A stretch of 10,703 nucleotides of DNA from Fodinibacter sp035633415 (GTDB lineage: Bacteria > Actinomycetota > Actinomycetes > Actinomycetales > Dermatophilaceae), in NCBI GenBank assembly GCA_035633415.1, contig DASQEZ010000312.1:1-10703 (forward strand), written 5' to 3'. Each line of letters begins with the position of its first letter. Positions within the stretch are counted from its first letter, which is position 1. The translations under genes were made by a program, and so were the position numbers. The notes below the pieces were generated by a model, which did no database searches, was not told where the DNA came from, and worked only from the letters and a program-made list of their open reading frames with translations. Below are positions 1 to 6,667 of this stretch, in pieces.

Positions 1-486
1 GATCGCGACCCCGGGCAGCACCGCGGCCACGTCGCGCCGGGACAGCCCGACGGCGCCCGCGAGCCCGGTGGCGATGGCCGCGATGAGGTCGACCACCGTC
101 GGCGAGGTGCGTCCGGTGATCTGGGAGTTGGTCTGCAGGTCGATGTCGGGCACGACGAACGCCGCCACGACGCCGATGAGCACCACGACGACCGCCCCGA
201 ACAGGACGAAGCGGCCGGCCCGGATCCGCTCGCGCTTGACGATGCCGAGGGCGATGCCCATGATCGGCGTCGAGAGCGGGGCGATGATCATGGCGCCGAT
301 GACTGTCGCGGTCGAGTCGGCCAGGACCCCGGCCGTGGCGATGATGCCGGACAGCACGAGCATCGTCCAGAAGGCCGACTGCTTCGCACGGGTGTCCCCC
401 GACCGGAGGTCGAGGTCGCCGGACAGCTCGTCGAGGGTGCGGCGCTGGTTCTCGGGAAGGACGCGGTCCCGCAGACCGATGTTCAT
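1..486 (-). CDS. DUF389-family membrane protein (5' part, runs off the window)
   Basis: The first 162 residues of a polytopic inner-membrane protein are visible; the gene continues past position 1. After a short charged N-terminus (about residues 1-37) come hydrophobic segments at about 38-56, 59-83, 91-112 and 131-148. The stretch with GVLADSTATVIGAMIIAPL (53-71) followed by TPIMGIALG is the hallmark of the DUF389 'uncharacterized hydrophobic domain' family, whose function is unknown. The ATG at 486 is preferred: there is no Shine-Dalgarno, but a CATACT hexamer ends 7 nt upstream, so the mRNA may be leaderless. It is divergent from the lipoprotein gene at 616. Family assignment comes from motif recognition; no substrate can be named. 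Confidence 0.82.
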   Translation of the reverse strand, partial: MNIGLRDRVLPENQRRTLDELSGDLDLRSGDTRAKQSAFWTMLVLSGIIATAGVLADSTATVIGAMIIAPLSTPIMGIALGIVKRERIRAGRFVLFGAVVVVLIGVVAAFVVPDIDLQTNSQITGRTSPTVVDLIAAIATGLAGAVGLSRRDVAAVLPGVAI

Positions 487-493
487 GGCGCCG

Positions 494-499
494 AGTATG
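494..499 (-). promoter_or_regulatory. Putative -10 element for leaderless DUF389 gene
   Basis: On the minus strand the hexamer CATACT lies 7 nt before the ATG at 486, the spacing expected if transcription starts at or next to the start codon. It is part of the octamer CGGCATAC, which recurs before two other minus-strand genes (M20 peptidase and DHA1 exporter). No recognisable -35 is seen. Inference only. Confidence 0.35.
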
Positions 500-592
500 C
501 CGCGCGGTCGCCCGGCGCCTGCCCGGCCGGAAGGGGACGCGCCGGGCCGTCCTGACTCGGGCGAGCCGCCGGTGCGCACCCGCCCACGCGGG

Positions 593-610
593 TACCGTCG
601 GACCAGGAGG
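593..610 (+). promoter_or_regulatory. Possible -10 (TACCGT) and RBS (AGGAGG) of the lipoprotein gene
   Basis: TACCGT at 593-598 fits the actinobacterial TANNNT -10 pattern. AGGAGG at 605-610 is a strong ribosome binding site, 5 nt before the ATG at 616, and it fixes the start. If the hexamer is the real -10, the leader would be only about 11 nt, so an earlier promoter in 487-592 is also possible. The RBS is the more secure half of this entry. Confidence 0.45.
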
Positions 611-615
611 TCGTC

Positions 616-1257
616 ATGCGCCCGACTCGCACCGTCAGCATCCTTGCCGCCCTGTCCCTGATGGCGCTCGCAGGCTGCTCGGACGACGGCCCGCCCGACC
701 CGAGCCCCAGCCCGAGCGCGTCGAGCGCGTCGCCCTCGCCGTCTCCCACGGCCGGCTCGCCCTCGACCTCACCCACCAACTCGCCGACGGTACGCCCCTC
801 CGTGCCGTCCGGGTTCTCGCTCGACGACGTCTCCTCGCCGGGCTTCCCGAACCTGGGCGGCGACCTGGGCGGCATCGGCGTCGTGCGGGTCGGCCGGCAT
901 GCGGGTTACGACCGGGTGGTCTGGCAGTTCCCCGGCAGCGGCCGACCCACCTACCAGGTGCGCTACGTCGACGAGCCCACGGCCGACGGCAGCGGTGACG
1001 TCGTCGACGTGCGCGGCGCCGCCTACCTCGAGGTGCTGATCACCACGGTCGGCATCCCCGCACCCGGCACGCCGCCTCCGGAGGACGCGTCGGCGTCCTC
1101 GATCGCCGGCACGGTGATCGAGCAGGCGATGCCCGTCTACGGCGGGTTCGAGGGCTACGGACAGTCCTTCGTCGGGGTGCGCGACCGCCAGCGCCCGTTC
1201 AAGGTCACCGTGCTGACCAGCCCGACCCGCCTCGTCGTCGACGTCTACTCGGGCTGA
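616..1257 (+). CDS. Secreted lipoprotein with AMIN-like domain
   Basis: A 213-residue exported lipoprotein, probably anchored to the outer face of the cytoplasmic membrane. Residues 1-20 form a signal peptide (basic MRPTRT, hydrophobic core, lipobox LAGC with the lipidated cysteine at 21). Residues about 22-66 are a low-complexity Pro/Ser/Thr linker. From about 87 to the end is a compact domain with VVRVGRHAGYDRVVWQF, a QVRYVDEP strand and a final TSPTRLVVDVYSG. These match the AMIN-like domain of actinobacterial lipoproteins, a beta-rich fold related to the AMIN domains that localise envelope proteins. No catalytic domain is fused, so an envelope-binding role is an inference. AGGAGG sits 5 nt before the ATG. 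The 3' end overlaps the convergent GNAT gene by 13 bp. Confidence 0.85.
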   Translation: MRPTRTVSILAALSLMALAGCSDDGPPDPSPSPSASSASPSPSPTAGSPSTSPTNSPTVRPSVPSGFSLDDVSSPGFPNLGGDLGGIGVVRVGRHAGYDRVVWQFPGSGRPTYQVRYVDEPTADGSGDVVDVRGAAYLEVLITTVGIPAPGTPPPEDASASSIAGTVIEQAMPVYGGFEGYGQSFVGVRDRQRPFKVTVLTSPTRLVVDVYSG

Positions 1258-2294
1258 GGGCGATCGCGCCCGTCGAGCTCGCGGTGCCAGGACTGGGTGC
1301 GGTAGTCGGTGGTCCAGCCCATCGAGGCGTAGAGGCCGTCCGCACCGGTCGGTGAGTCGGCATCCACCTCGAGGCCGACGCGATTGCGTCCGCGCCGTGC
1401 GGCATCCGCTATCACGGTGTGCAACAACGCCTTTGCGACACCCAGACCGCGAGCCCGCCGGTGCACCCCGATGTAGTCGACGTAGCTGCCCTCGAACCCC
1501 TCGGAGTCCTCACGGATGACGGAGCAGACCAGCGCCCCCGCAGGGATGGTGCCCTCGTCGGTCTCGACGGTGGCGAGCCACCAGTGGTCCCAGCGGTGGC
1601 CGGGGTCCTCGCGCAGTCGCATGACGAACTCGGGGAAGCTCTCGCGGTAGGAGCTGAAGTGGTCCTGGAAGGACTCCTCGAGCACACGGTGCACGTCCTG
1701 AAGGTCCCGCGCGACCGGTAGCCCGTCGGCGTGGCGCTCGACCGGCCGCACGGTGACCCCTTCGCGCGTGCCGGGCAGGCTCCCGGCTTCGTGGGCCGCG
1801 ACGGGCCGGGTCATCTGCAGCCAGGTGCGGGTCTGGTCGAACCCCGCGCCGGTGAGCCAGCGCTGCTGGCGCCGGTCGTCCGCGTAGGCACCCGAGTCGA
1901 GCAGCGTGGAACGCACCCCGCGCATCCCCGCGATGTCGACGGCATGGCGCTCGGCGGCGCCGAAGAGCGCACCGGCCAGCTCGGCGGCCTCCTCGTCGGG
2001 CAGGTCGGGCGCGACGGTCACCTCGACGAGGGTGCGTCCGGAGGCGCGGTCGTGCACCGACAGCCACGCGACCAGCCGGCCCGCCGGGTCGTGCGCCAGC
2101 GCCTGGCGTCGGGTCCACGAGCCGGTGCCGACGAGCTGGCCGAGCACCGCCTCGGGGTCGACTCCGGACGAGCCCTTCGCGGCGCGCTGGTGGTCGGCCA
2201 ACAGGGCCGCGACATCCGGTGCGTCGGCTGCGGTGGGGGCCCGGGCGGTCAGGCCCTGCGGGAGCCCGTCGATCGTCACGTCGGCGTCGGTCAC
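1245..2294 (-). CDS. Tandem GNAT-domain N-acetyltransferase (MshD-like architecture)
   Basis: A 349-residue protein with two GNAT-type domains, the arrangement of mycothiol synthase MshD and related actinobacterial acetyltransferases. The N-terminal half (about 13-170) is a degenerate GNAT fold. The C-terminal half (about 185-345) carries the acetyl-CoA-binding motif A, RARGLGVAKALL (about 280-291), followed by VGLEVDADSPTGADGLYASMGW-type motif B (split here: VGLEVDADSP, then GLYASMGW). Expected reaction: acetyl transfer from acetyl-CoA to an unknown amine. It is not confidently MshD itself. The GTG at 2294 is preferred: a GGGAG lies 10 nt upstream, the conserved sequence begins shortly after it, and the open frame further upstream (to 2465) has clearly weaker GC3 and runs through an inverted repeat. 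The tail overlaps the lipoprotein gene. Confidence 0.82.
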   Translation of the reverse strand: MTDADVTIDGLPQGLTARAPTAADAPDVAALLADHQRAAKGSSGVDPEAVLGQLVGTGSWTRRQALAHDPAGRLVAWLSVHDRASGRTLVEVTVAPDLPDEEAAELAGALFGAAERHAVDIAGMRGVRSTLLDSGAYADDRRQQRWLTGAGFDQTRTWLQMTRPVAAHEAGSLPGTREGVTVRPVERHADGLPVARDLQDVHRVLEESFQDHFSSYRESFPEFVMRLREDPGHRWDHWWLATVETDEGTIPAGALVCSVIREDSEGFEGSYVDYIGVHRRARGLGVAKALLHTVIADAARRGRNRVGLEVDADSPTGADGLYASMGWTTDYRTQSWHRELDGRDRPQPE

Positions 2295-2498
2295 GCGGAC
2301 CACTCTCCCACTCGCCACGCCCTGGGCTGCCCGCCCGCACGAGGGGACGAGTCGATGGCCGCCGCCGAAGGGCACGGTCGACAAACCGTCTCCCGAGGCC
2401 TGCCACCTGTTGCGAACTCGCGACACGACGCAAGCCGCCGGCACCTCGATGTCGCGTGCTCGCAATGAGTCGGATGCCGTGCGGGGGCGGGTCGTGCG
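2295..2498. other. 204-bp intergenic region between RibD-like and GNAT genes
   Basis: This gap separates two minus-strand genes. It contains the inverted repeat at 2410-2465 and, near its end, a GGGAG that may serve the GNAT gene. A GAGAGT hexamer 7 nt before the GTG at 2294 could instead be a leaderless -10. An open frame crosses most of the gap on the minus strand, but about a fifth of its third codon positions are A or T, unlike the neighbouring genes, so I do not read it as coding. Confidence 0.5.
2410..2465 (-). repeat. 16-bp inverted repeat (14/16), candidate terminator or operator
   Basis: The arms are 2410-2425 (TTGCGAACTCGCGACA) and 2450-2465 (TGTCGCGTGCTCGCAA), separated by 24 nt. 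They match at 14 of 16 positions. In minus-strand RNA one of the two differences becomes a G-U pair and the other is A-A; in plus-strand RNA both are unpaired. That asymmetry favours a hairpin made in the transcript of the RibD-like gene, whose stop codon lies 34 nt upstream. No U-tract follows, as is common for GC-rich actinobacterial terminators. A DNA operator for the downstream GNAT gene is the alternative. Confidence 0.55.
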
Positions 2499-3050
2499 TC
2501 AGCGACGGACGCGGTGGTGCAGGTGCACCACCTCGCCGATCCGGTCGACCGCGACGAGGTCCAGCGAGGCACGCACGTCGTCGGGCAGCGCCCGGGTGCC
2601 ACCGCCGACGAGCACGGGGTGCAGGAACAGGTGCACCTCGTCGACGAGGTCGGCGCGGAACGCCTCGGCGGCCAGGGTCGGGCCGCCCACACTGACGTCG
2701 AGCACGCTCGCGGCCTTGAGCGCCTCGACGGCGACCGGGTCGAACGACGAGGCGAGGGTGGTGCGCGCCGCCGTGACGTCCTCGAGGCTGGTGGAGTAGA
2801 CGACCTTGTCGGCCGCGCGCCAGATCCGGGCGTACTCCCCCATCGGCCCGGGCACGTCGCCGGGTGCGGTCTCCCAGTAACGCATCGTCTCGTACAGCTT
2901 GCGACCGAGGAGGTAGGTGCCGACCTCTCGCTCCTGGTCGTTGACGAAGTCGTGCAGCTCGTCGGTCGGCGCGGCCCACGAGAAGCCGCCCTCCGCGTCG
3001 TTGACGTAGCCGTCGAGGGAGGTGATCGCGGTGTAGCGCAACAAGGCCAT
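2499..3050 (-). CDS. RibD C-terminal/dihydrofolate-reductase-like enzyme
   Basis: A 183-residue soluble protein of the bacterial DHFR-like family (RibD_C fold), probably an NAD(P)H-dependent reductase of unknown substrate. Visible landmarks are the N-terminal RYTAITSLDGYV strand (5-16), the cofactor-contact motif YLLGRKLYETM (46-56), VGGPTLA (121-127) and DEVHLFLHPVLVGGG (137-151). All are typical of this family. Length is normal for the stand-alone form. It lacks the features of the folate-pathway enzyme FolA and has no deaminase half, so it is not a full RibD. The ATG at 3050 is chosen because the conserved N-terminus begins there. No Shine-Dalgarno is present; a CACAAT hexamer (3057-3062) ends 6 nt before the ATG, suggesting a leaderless message. 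Divergent from the channel gene. Confidence 0.85.
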   Translation of the reverse strand: MALLRYTAITSLDGYVNDAEGGFSWAAPTDELHDFVNDQEREVGTYLLGRKLYETMRYWETAPGDVPGPMGEYARIWRAADKVVYSTSLEDVTAARTTLASSFDPVAVEALKAASVLDVSVGGPTLAAEAFRADLVDEVHLFLHPVLVGGGTRALPDDVRASLDLVAVDRIGEVVHLHHRVRR

Positions 3051-3100
3051 TCCGGCATTGTGCCCAGTCCCGGGCGATCCGTGCGGCTCCGGGCAACCCC

Positions 3101-3154
3101 TTGTCGCGGCGCGGCGCCGCCCACCACACTGTGCCGATGCGGCTCCCGCGGAAG
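3101..3154 (+). promoter_or_regulatory. Candidate promoter and RBS of the RCK channel gene
   Basis: TTGTCG at 3101-3106 and CACACT at 3125-3130 are 18 bp apart and resemble a sigma-70-type -35/-10 pair. Transcription would start near 3137. GGAAG at 3150-3154 lies 8 nt before the GTG at 3163, which supports that codon as the start. The same 112-bp gap must also hold the promoter of the divergent RibD-like gene (CACAAT, 3057-3062, minus strand). Confidence 0.4.
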
Positions 3155-3162
3155 TCCCACCG

Positions 3163-4290
3163 GTGAGGCACGTGCGCGCCGGCGTGGCGCGGGTACTGGG
3201 TGCGCCCTTCCGGGCCTTCCGCGAGCTGCCGATCCTCCGCCGGGTGTCGTTCCACGTCACCCGGATCAAGGCGGGCCTGGACTTCCACTTCTTCCGCACC
3301 CTGGCCATCGCCCTCGCCATCATCGTCGTCATCTCCGCCTTCCTCGTCACCGTGCTCGAGCCCGAGAAGCGTTCGGCCGAGGGGTTGGTCGGGTCGGCGT
3401 ACTGGTCCGTCACCACCGTCATCGGCTCCGGTGACGCGTCATACGTCACGAGCCCGGGCGGCTACCTCATCGGTTGGCTGCTGGCCTTCTTCGGCGTCGC
3501 GATCGTCGCGACGCTCACCGCCGCGATCGTCGGCTTCGTCATCGACTTCCTCCTGAAGGAGGGCCAGGGCATGGGAGCCAGCGGCTACTCGGACCACATC
3601 GTCGTCTGCGGGTGGAACGCCACCGCGCGCGAGCTGATCGACGAGCTGCAGGGTGACGAGTTCACCGCGCGGATCGTCGTCCTGCACGAGAGCGACCGCA
3701 GCCCGGCCGGCGCGGACGTCTACTTCGTGCGCGGTGACACGACCAGCTCCACGGACCTGGAGCGGGCCGGCATCCCGGACGCCGCGGCGGCGATCATCTG
3801 CCCGTCGGACAGCTCGAACGAGGCGGACATGCGCTCCATCCTCACCGTGCTCGCGATCGAGACGATGGCCCCGAACGTGCGCACGGTCGTCGAGGTCAAC
3901 AACCCCAAGCACGTCGAACACGTGCGCAGGGCGCACGCCGACGAGATCCTGGTGACCTCCCAGCTCGCCTCGCGGCTGCTCGCCCGCACCGCCCTCTACC
4001 CCGGGCTGGCCGCCCTGGTCACCGACATCGTGTCCGGCGGTGACGGCTCCGAGCTCTACCGCGTGGAGCTGCCCGACGACTACGCCGACCTCGGCCTGGA
4101 AGACCTGTCGGCCCGGCTCCGACGCGAGCACAACGCCACGCTGCTCGCCGTGATCCGGGACGACCACACGCTCACGAACCCTCCGTCCGACTTCCGGCTC
4201 ACCCGCGGCGACACCGCGGTCGTGGTCGCGGAGAGCCTGGGCGAGCTGCACCCGCTCGAGCCCGACGAGGCCCTGGACATGGCCGACTGA
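3163..4290 (+). CDS. Two-TM cation channel with cytoplasmic RCK (TrkA-N/TrkA-C) module
   Basis: A 375-residue ligand-gated channel subunit of MthK-like layout. It has TM1 (about 46-65), a pore loop with filter TVIGSGD (85-91), TM2 (about 101-131), an RCK N-domain with a Rossmann start HIVVCGWNATARELIDEL (145-162) and an RCK C-domain (about 290-370). Such channels form tetramers gated by Ca2+, nucleotides or other ligands bound to the RCK ring. The filter departs from the canonical TTVGYGD: the second Thr is Val and Tyr is Ser, so K+ selectivity cannot be assumed. The GTG at 3163 is chosen because GGAAG precedes it by 8 nt and sequence further upstream (a TTG at 3058) is not channel-like. An internal ATG at 3571 has a strong RBS (separate entry). 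Convergent with the M20 gene, 21 bp apart. Confidence 0.85.
   Translation: MRHVRAGVARVLGAPFRAFRELPILRRVSFHVTRIKAGLDFHFFRTLAIALAIIVVISAFLVTVLEPEKRSAEGLVGSAYWSVTTVIGSGDASYVTSPGGYLIGWLLAFFGVAIVATLTAAIVGFVIDFLLKEGQGMGASGYSDHIVVCGWNATARELIDELQGDEFTARIVVLHESDRSPAGADVYFVRGDTTSSTDLERAGIPDAAAAIICPSDSSNEADMRSILTVLAIETMAPNVRTVVEVNNPKHVEHVRRAHADEILVTSQLASRLLARTALYPGLAALVTDIVSGGDGSELYRVELPDDYADLGLEDLSARLRREHNATLLAVIRDDHTLTNPPSDFRLTRGDTAVVVAESLGELHPLEPDEALDMAD
3555..4290 (+). promoter_or_regulatory. Internal RBS and ATG that could yield a soluble RCK-only subunit
   Basis: GAAGGAGG (3555-3562), a near-ideal Shine-Dalgarno, sits 8 nt before an in-frame ATG at 3571 (Met137 of the channel). The codon falls right after TM2 and just before the RCK N-domain, and would give a 239-residue soluble protein ending at 4290. 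Established parallel: MthK makes a separate RCK subunit from an internal Met at the same junction, and its gating ring mixes both forms. The RBS is seen directly; use of it is inferred. The Lys-Glu-Gly codons might produce this match by chance. Confidence 0.45.
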
Positions 4291-4295
4291 GGATG

Positions 4296-4308
4296 CGGGC
4301 GGCGCCCG
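4296..4308. terminator. Short GC hairpin between convergent genes
   Basis: CGGGC (4296-4300) and GCCCG (4304-4308) form a 5-bp stem with a 3-nt loop, extendable by one G-T pair. It lies in the 21-bp gap between the stop codons of the channel and M20 genes, so it could act in both directions. No U-tract; the stem is short, so confidence is low. Confidence 0.3.
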
Positions 4309-4311
4309 TCG

Positions 4312-5589
4312 TCAGTGCGCGCCGAGCCGCCGGGCCGCGACGAGCGCGAGCGCACGCGCCACCTCGACGACCTCGGCGAGTGGCACGGACTCCCGCGGGG
4401 CGTGCGCCAGCCGCACGTCACCCGGGCCGTAGTGCAGCGTGGGGATGCCGCCCACCCCCGCGTAGAGCCGCAGGTCCGACCCGTACGGGGCCGCCGACTC
4501 GACCGGGCGGATGCCGCTGACCGCCTCGACCGCGTCGGCCACCTCGGCCACGAGCGGGTGTCCGTCCGGTAGCCGGCCGGACGCGAACTGCCCCCCGGGC
4601 CAGGTCACCGCGGGCGGATGGTCACGTAGCCAGGGGTCGGCCGCGGCGGCCGCGGTGACGGCATCCTCGAGCGCGGCGCGGGCGAGTACGGGGTCCTCAC
4701 CCAGCCGCACGCCCATCCGGCCCTCGGCGACGAGCAGGTCGGGCACGGAGCTGGCCCAGTCGCCGGCGTGCACGGTGCCGACCGAGATGCCGTAGGGCAG
4801 CGGGTTGTCGCCGAAGAGGGGGTGCCGGTCGGTGTTGCGGCGGGCCTCGAGCTCGCGCAGCGCGAGGTGCACCGGCCAGAACGCCTCGAGGGCCGAGACG
4901 CCCTCGTGCCGTGTGCTGCCGTGGGCGGCGAGCCCGGCCACCTCGACGCGGAAGGTGAGGGCACCGGCATTCGCCGTGACCAGGTGCCCGCTCGTGGGCT
5001 CGGTGATGACTGCCACCTCACCGCGGTGCCCGCGCCGCAGGGTGGCGAACGCCCCGAGGCCGCCGTCCTCCTCGCTGACGACGCTGTGCAGGGCCAGCCG
5101 CCGCTCGGTGTGCACGCCGGACCGGTGCAACGCCCTGGCGACCGCGAGGTTGACGGCCATCCCGGCCTTCATGTCGCAGGCACCGCGGCCGTGCAGCACC
5201 CCGTGCTCGATGCGTGCCGAGAACGGCTGCGCACCAAACCAGTTCGCGAGGTCGCCGATCGGCACCACGTCGACGTGTCCCTGGAGCACGAGCCCGGGTT
5301 CACCCGACCCTGTCGCCGTACCGACCACGCCGTGCCCTTCGACCCGCGGCGCCTCGGTCCCGGGGAAGTCGGGGTCGGCGCGCAGGGCGTCGAGATCGAG
5401 GGCCCACAGGTCGACCTCGAGGCCGGCCTCCTCGAACCAGCGGGCCACCGTGTGCTGCAGCTCGCTCTCGGCGTCGGTGCCGGTGACGCTGGGAACACGC
5501 ACCAGCTCGACGAGGGTGTCGACGAGCTCGCTCTCGTCGAGGGCGTCGAGCACGCGGCGCTCGGCGGCGGAGGTCGGTGACCCGGGCAT
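4312..5589 (-). CDS. M20 family metallopeptidase (ArgE/DapE type)
   Basis: A 425-residue cytosolic zinc-dependent amidohydrolase of the ArgE/DapE/carboxypeptidase G2 family, which cleaves N-acyl or peptide bonds next to a free carboxylate. Metal ligands and catalytic residues are all visible: HVD (His105, Asp107), GRGACDMKAG with bridging Asp139, SEED with Glu173/Glu174, TEP with Glu197, and a late AHAPRES with His396. The dimerisation lid is present around AAHGSTRHEGVSALE. The closest named activities are acetylornithine deacetylase and succinyl-diaminopimelate desuccinylase, but no arginine or lysine pathway genes are nearby, so the substrate is open. The ATG at 5589 is preferred over an ATG at 5676: a TACAGT -10-like hexamer (5597-5602) ends 7 nt before it, suggesting a leaderless message, and the residues added upstream look unconserved. 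Confidence 0.88.
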   Translation of the reverse strand: MPGSPTSAAERRVLDALDESELVDTLVELVRVPSVTGTDAESELQHTVARWFEEAGLEVDLWALDLDALRADPDFPGTEAPRVEGHGVVGTATGSGEPGLVLQGHVDVVPIGDLANWFGAQPFSARIEHGVLHGRGACDMKAGMAVNLAVARALHRSGVHTERRLALHSVVSEEDGGLGAFATLRRGHRGEVAVITEPTSGHLVTANAGALTFRVEVAGLAAHGSTRHEGVSALEAFWPVHLALRELEARRNTDRHPLFGDNPLPYGISVGTVHAGDWASSVPDLLVAEGRMGVRLGEDPVLARAALEDAVTAAAAADPWLRDHPPAVTWPGGQFASGRLPDGHPLVAEVADAVEAVSGIRPVESAAPYGSDLRLYAGVGGIPTLHYGPGDVRLAHAPRESVPLAEVVEVARALALVAARRLGAH

Positions 5590-5596
5590 GCACGGC

Positions 5597-5602
5597 ACTG
5601 TA
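5597..5602 (-). promoter_or_regulatory. Putative -10 (TACAGT) for leaderless M20 peptidase gene
   Basis: On the minus strand TACAGT, matching the TANNNT pattern, ends 7 nt before the ATG at 5589. It overlaps the octamer CGGCATAC (5600-5607) shared with two other gene starts. No clear -35 is visible. It supports the shorter start and a leaderless message. Confidence 0.4.
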
Positions 5603-5628
5603 TGCCGGGTGTCCATGGGAGCGGCGGG

Positions 5629-5702
5629 TAGCGTCTCTGCCACACGAGTCGGCGGCGGGACGACTCCGCTCGGCACGGCACGCGGAGGAGACGCGAAGGA
5701 GG
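5629..5702 (+). promoter_or_regulatory. Candidate -10 (TAGCGT) and strong RBS (AAGGAGG) of the CDF gene
   Basis: TAGCGT at 5629-5634 is a common actinobacterial -10 form and recurs before the gene at 8289. It would give a leader of roughly 70 nt. AAGGAGG at 5696-5702 lies 7 nt before the GTG at 5710 and fixes the start. No metal-regulator operator or riboswitch is recognised in the leader. Confidence 0.45.
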
Positions 5703-5709
5703 CGGCACG

Positions 5710-6615
5710 GTGGGCTCAGGCCACGGTCACGGCCACCCCAACGCGGGCGCGACCCACCGGTGGCGGCTGCGGGTGGCGTTCGCGCTCATCGCGTCGTTCT
5801 TCGTGGTCGAGCTGTCCTCGGCACTGGTAAGCGGGTCGCTGGCGCTGCTCAGCGACGCCGGCCACATGGCCGCCGACGTCGTGGCGCTCGGGGCTGCCCT
5901 GGTGGCGACCCGGATCGCCGCCCGGCCCGACACCACCGGGCGCCGGACCTTCGGGTCCTACCGGGCCGAGGTGTTCGCATCGGGGCTGGCCGTGCTGCTC
6001 ATGCTGGGCGTGGCGGCCTACATCGTCGTCGCCGCGATCGGCCGGATCGGCGACGAGCCCGACGTCGCGTCGACCGCGATGCTCGTCGTCGGTGGTCTCG
6101 GGCTGGTCGTCAACGTGGTGGCGCTGCTGCTCCTGCGTGGCGGGGCCGCCGAGAGCCTGAACGTCAAGGGCGCCTACCTCGAGGTGGTCGCCGACACCCT
6201 CGGCTCGGTGGGGGTCGTCGTCGCCGGGCTGCTCGTCGCCGCCACCGGCTCGTCGGTCTGGGACACGAGCATCGCCCTGGCCATCGCCGCCTTCGTCGCG
6301 GTGCGCGCGGTCCTCCTCGGCCGCGAGGTGCTCGCGGTGCTCGGTCAGCACGCACCGGCCGGCATCGTGCCGGCCGATGCCGAGGCCGCCCTGCGTGGGG
6401 TGTCCGCCGTGGTGGACGTGCACGACCTGCACCTGTGGACCCTGACGTCCGGGATGCACGTCGCGACGGTGCACCTGGTGTGCGACGACGGTGCCGACCC
6501 GACCGCCGTGCTGACCGGGGCGGCGGCCGTGCTCCGTGAACGGTTCGCCATCGACCACGCCACCATCCAGGTCGAGCCGCGCAGCGCGGCCGCCTGCGTC
6601 GAGACCAGCTGGTGA
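5710..6615 (+). CDS. Cation diffusion facilitator (CzcD/ZitB-type metal exporter)
   Basis: A 301-residue proton-coupled divalent metal exporter in the inner membrane. It starts with a His-rich HGHGH tail (5-9) and has six expected TM segments. TM2 carries SDAGHMAAD, with His52 and Asp56 as metal ligands. TM5 carries GAYLEVVADTLGS, where Glu158 occupies the place usually held by His or Asp, with Asp162 as its partner. The cytoplasmic domain (about 215-295) includes VHDLHLWTLTSGMHVATVHL, a CDF dimerisation and metal-binding signature. Zn2+ or Cd2+ is the usual cargo of CzcD relatives; the Glu makes the exact ion uncertain. Start GTG is fixed by AAGGAGG 7 nt upstream. Divergent from the M20 gene; the DHA2 exporter follows after 52 bp and may be in the same transcript. 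Confidence 0.92.
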   Translation: MGSGHGHGHPNAGATHRWRLRVAFALIASFFVVELSSALVSGSLALLSDAGHMAADVVALGAALVATRIAARPDTTGRRTFGSYRAEVFASGLAVLLMLGVAAYIVVAAIGRIGDEPDVASTAMLVVGGLGLVVNVVALLLLRGGAAESLNVKGAYLEVVADTLGSVGVVVAGLLVAATGSSVWDTSIALAIAAFVAVRAVLLGREVLAVLGQHAPAGIVPADAEAALRGVSAVVDVHDLHLWTLTSGMHVATVHLVCDDGADPTAVLTGAAAVLRERFAIDHATIQVEPRSAAACVETSW

Positions 6616-6667
6616 CCCGCCGGGCTCCCCGGGGGTGGCACTCCATCCGCCGGTCGAGGGTCGGAAT

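Noticed and set aside
2295..2465. N-terminal extension of the GNAT protein to an ATG at 2465
   Set aside because: The extra 57 codons have weaker GC3, carry no domain match and run through the inverted repeat at 2410-2465. A GTG at 2294 fits better.
3058..3162. Extension of the channel gene to a TTG at 3058
   Set aside because: The added residues are Pro/Arg/Cys-rich and unlike channel N-termini. A GGAAG and a plausible promoter support the GTG at 3163.
1510..3288. Long open frame (592 codons) antisense to and overlapping the GNAT and RibD-like genes
   Set aside because: Arg/Pro/Gly-rich composition with no recognisable domain; typical of an off-frame reading of high-GC coding DNA. The overlapping frames carry clear GNAT and RibD-like motifs.
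5590..5676. N-terminal extension of the M20 peptidase to an ATG at 5676
   Set aside because: The added residues are not family-like, and a -10-like hexamer lies 7 nt before the ATG at 5589. The longer form would also overlap the proposed CDF promoter.
6620..6632. CCGGG-CTC-CCCGG hairpin after the CDF gene
   Set aside because: A 5-bp GC stem is expected often at this base composition, and there is no U-tract or other support for termination.
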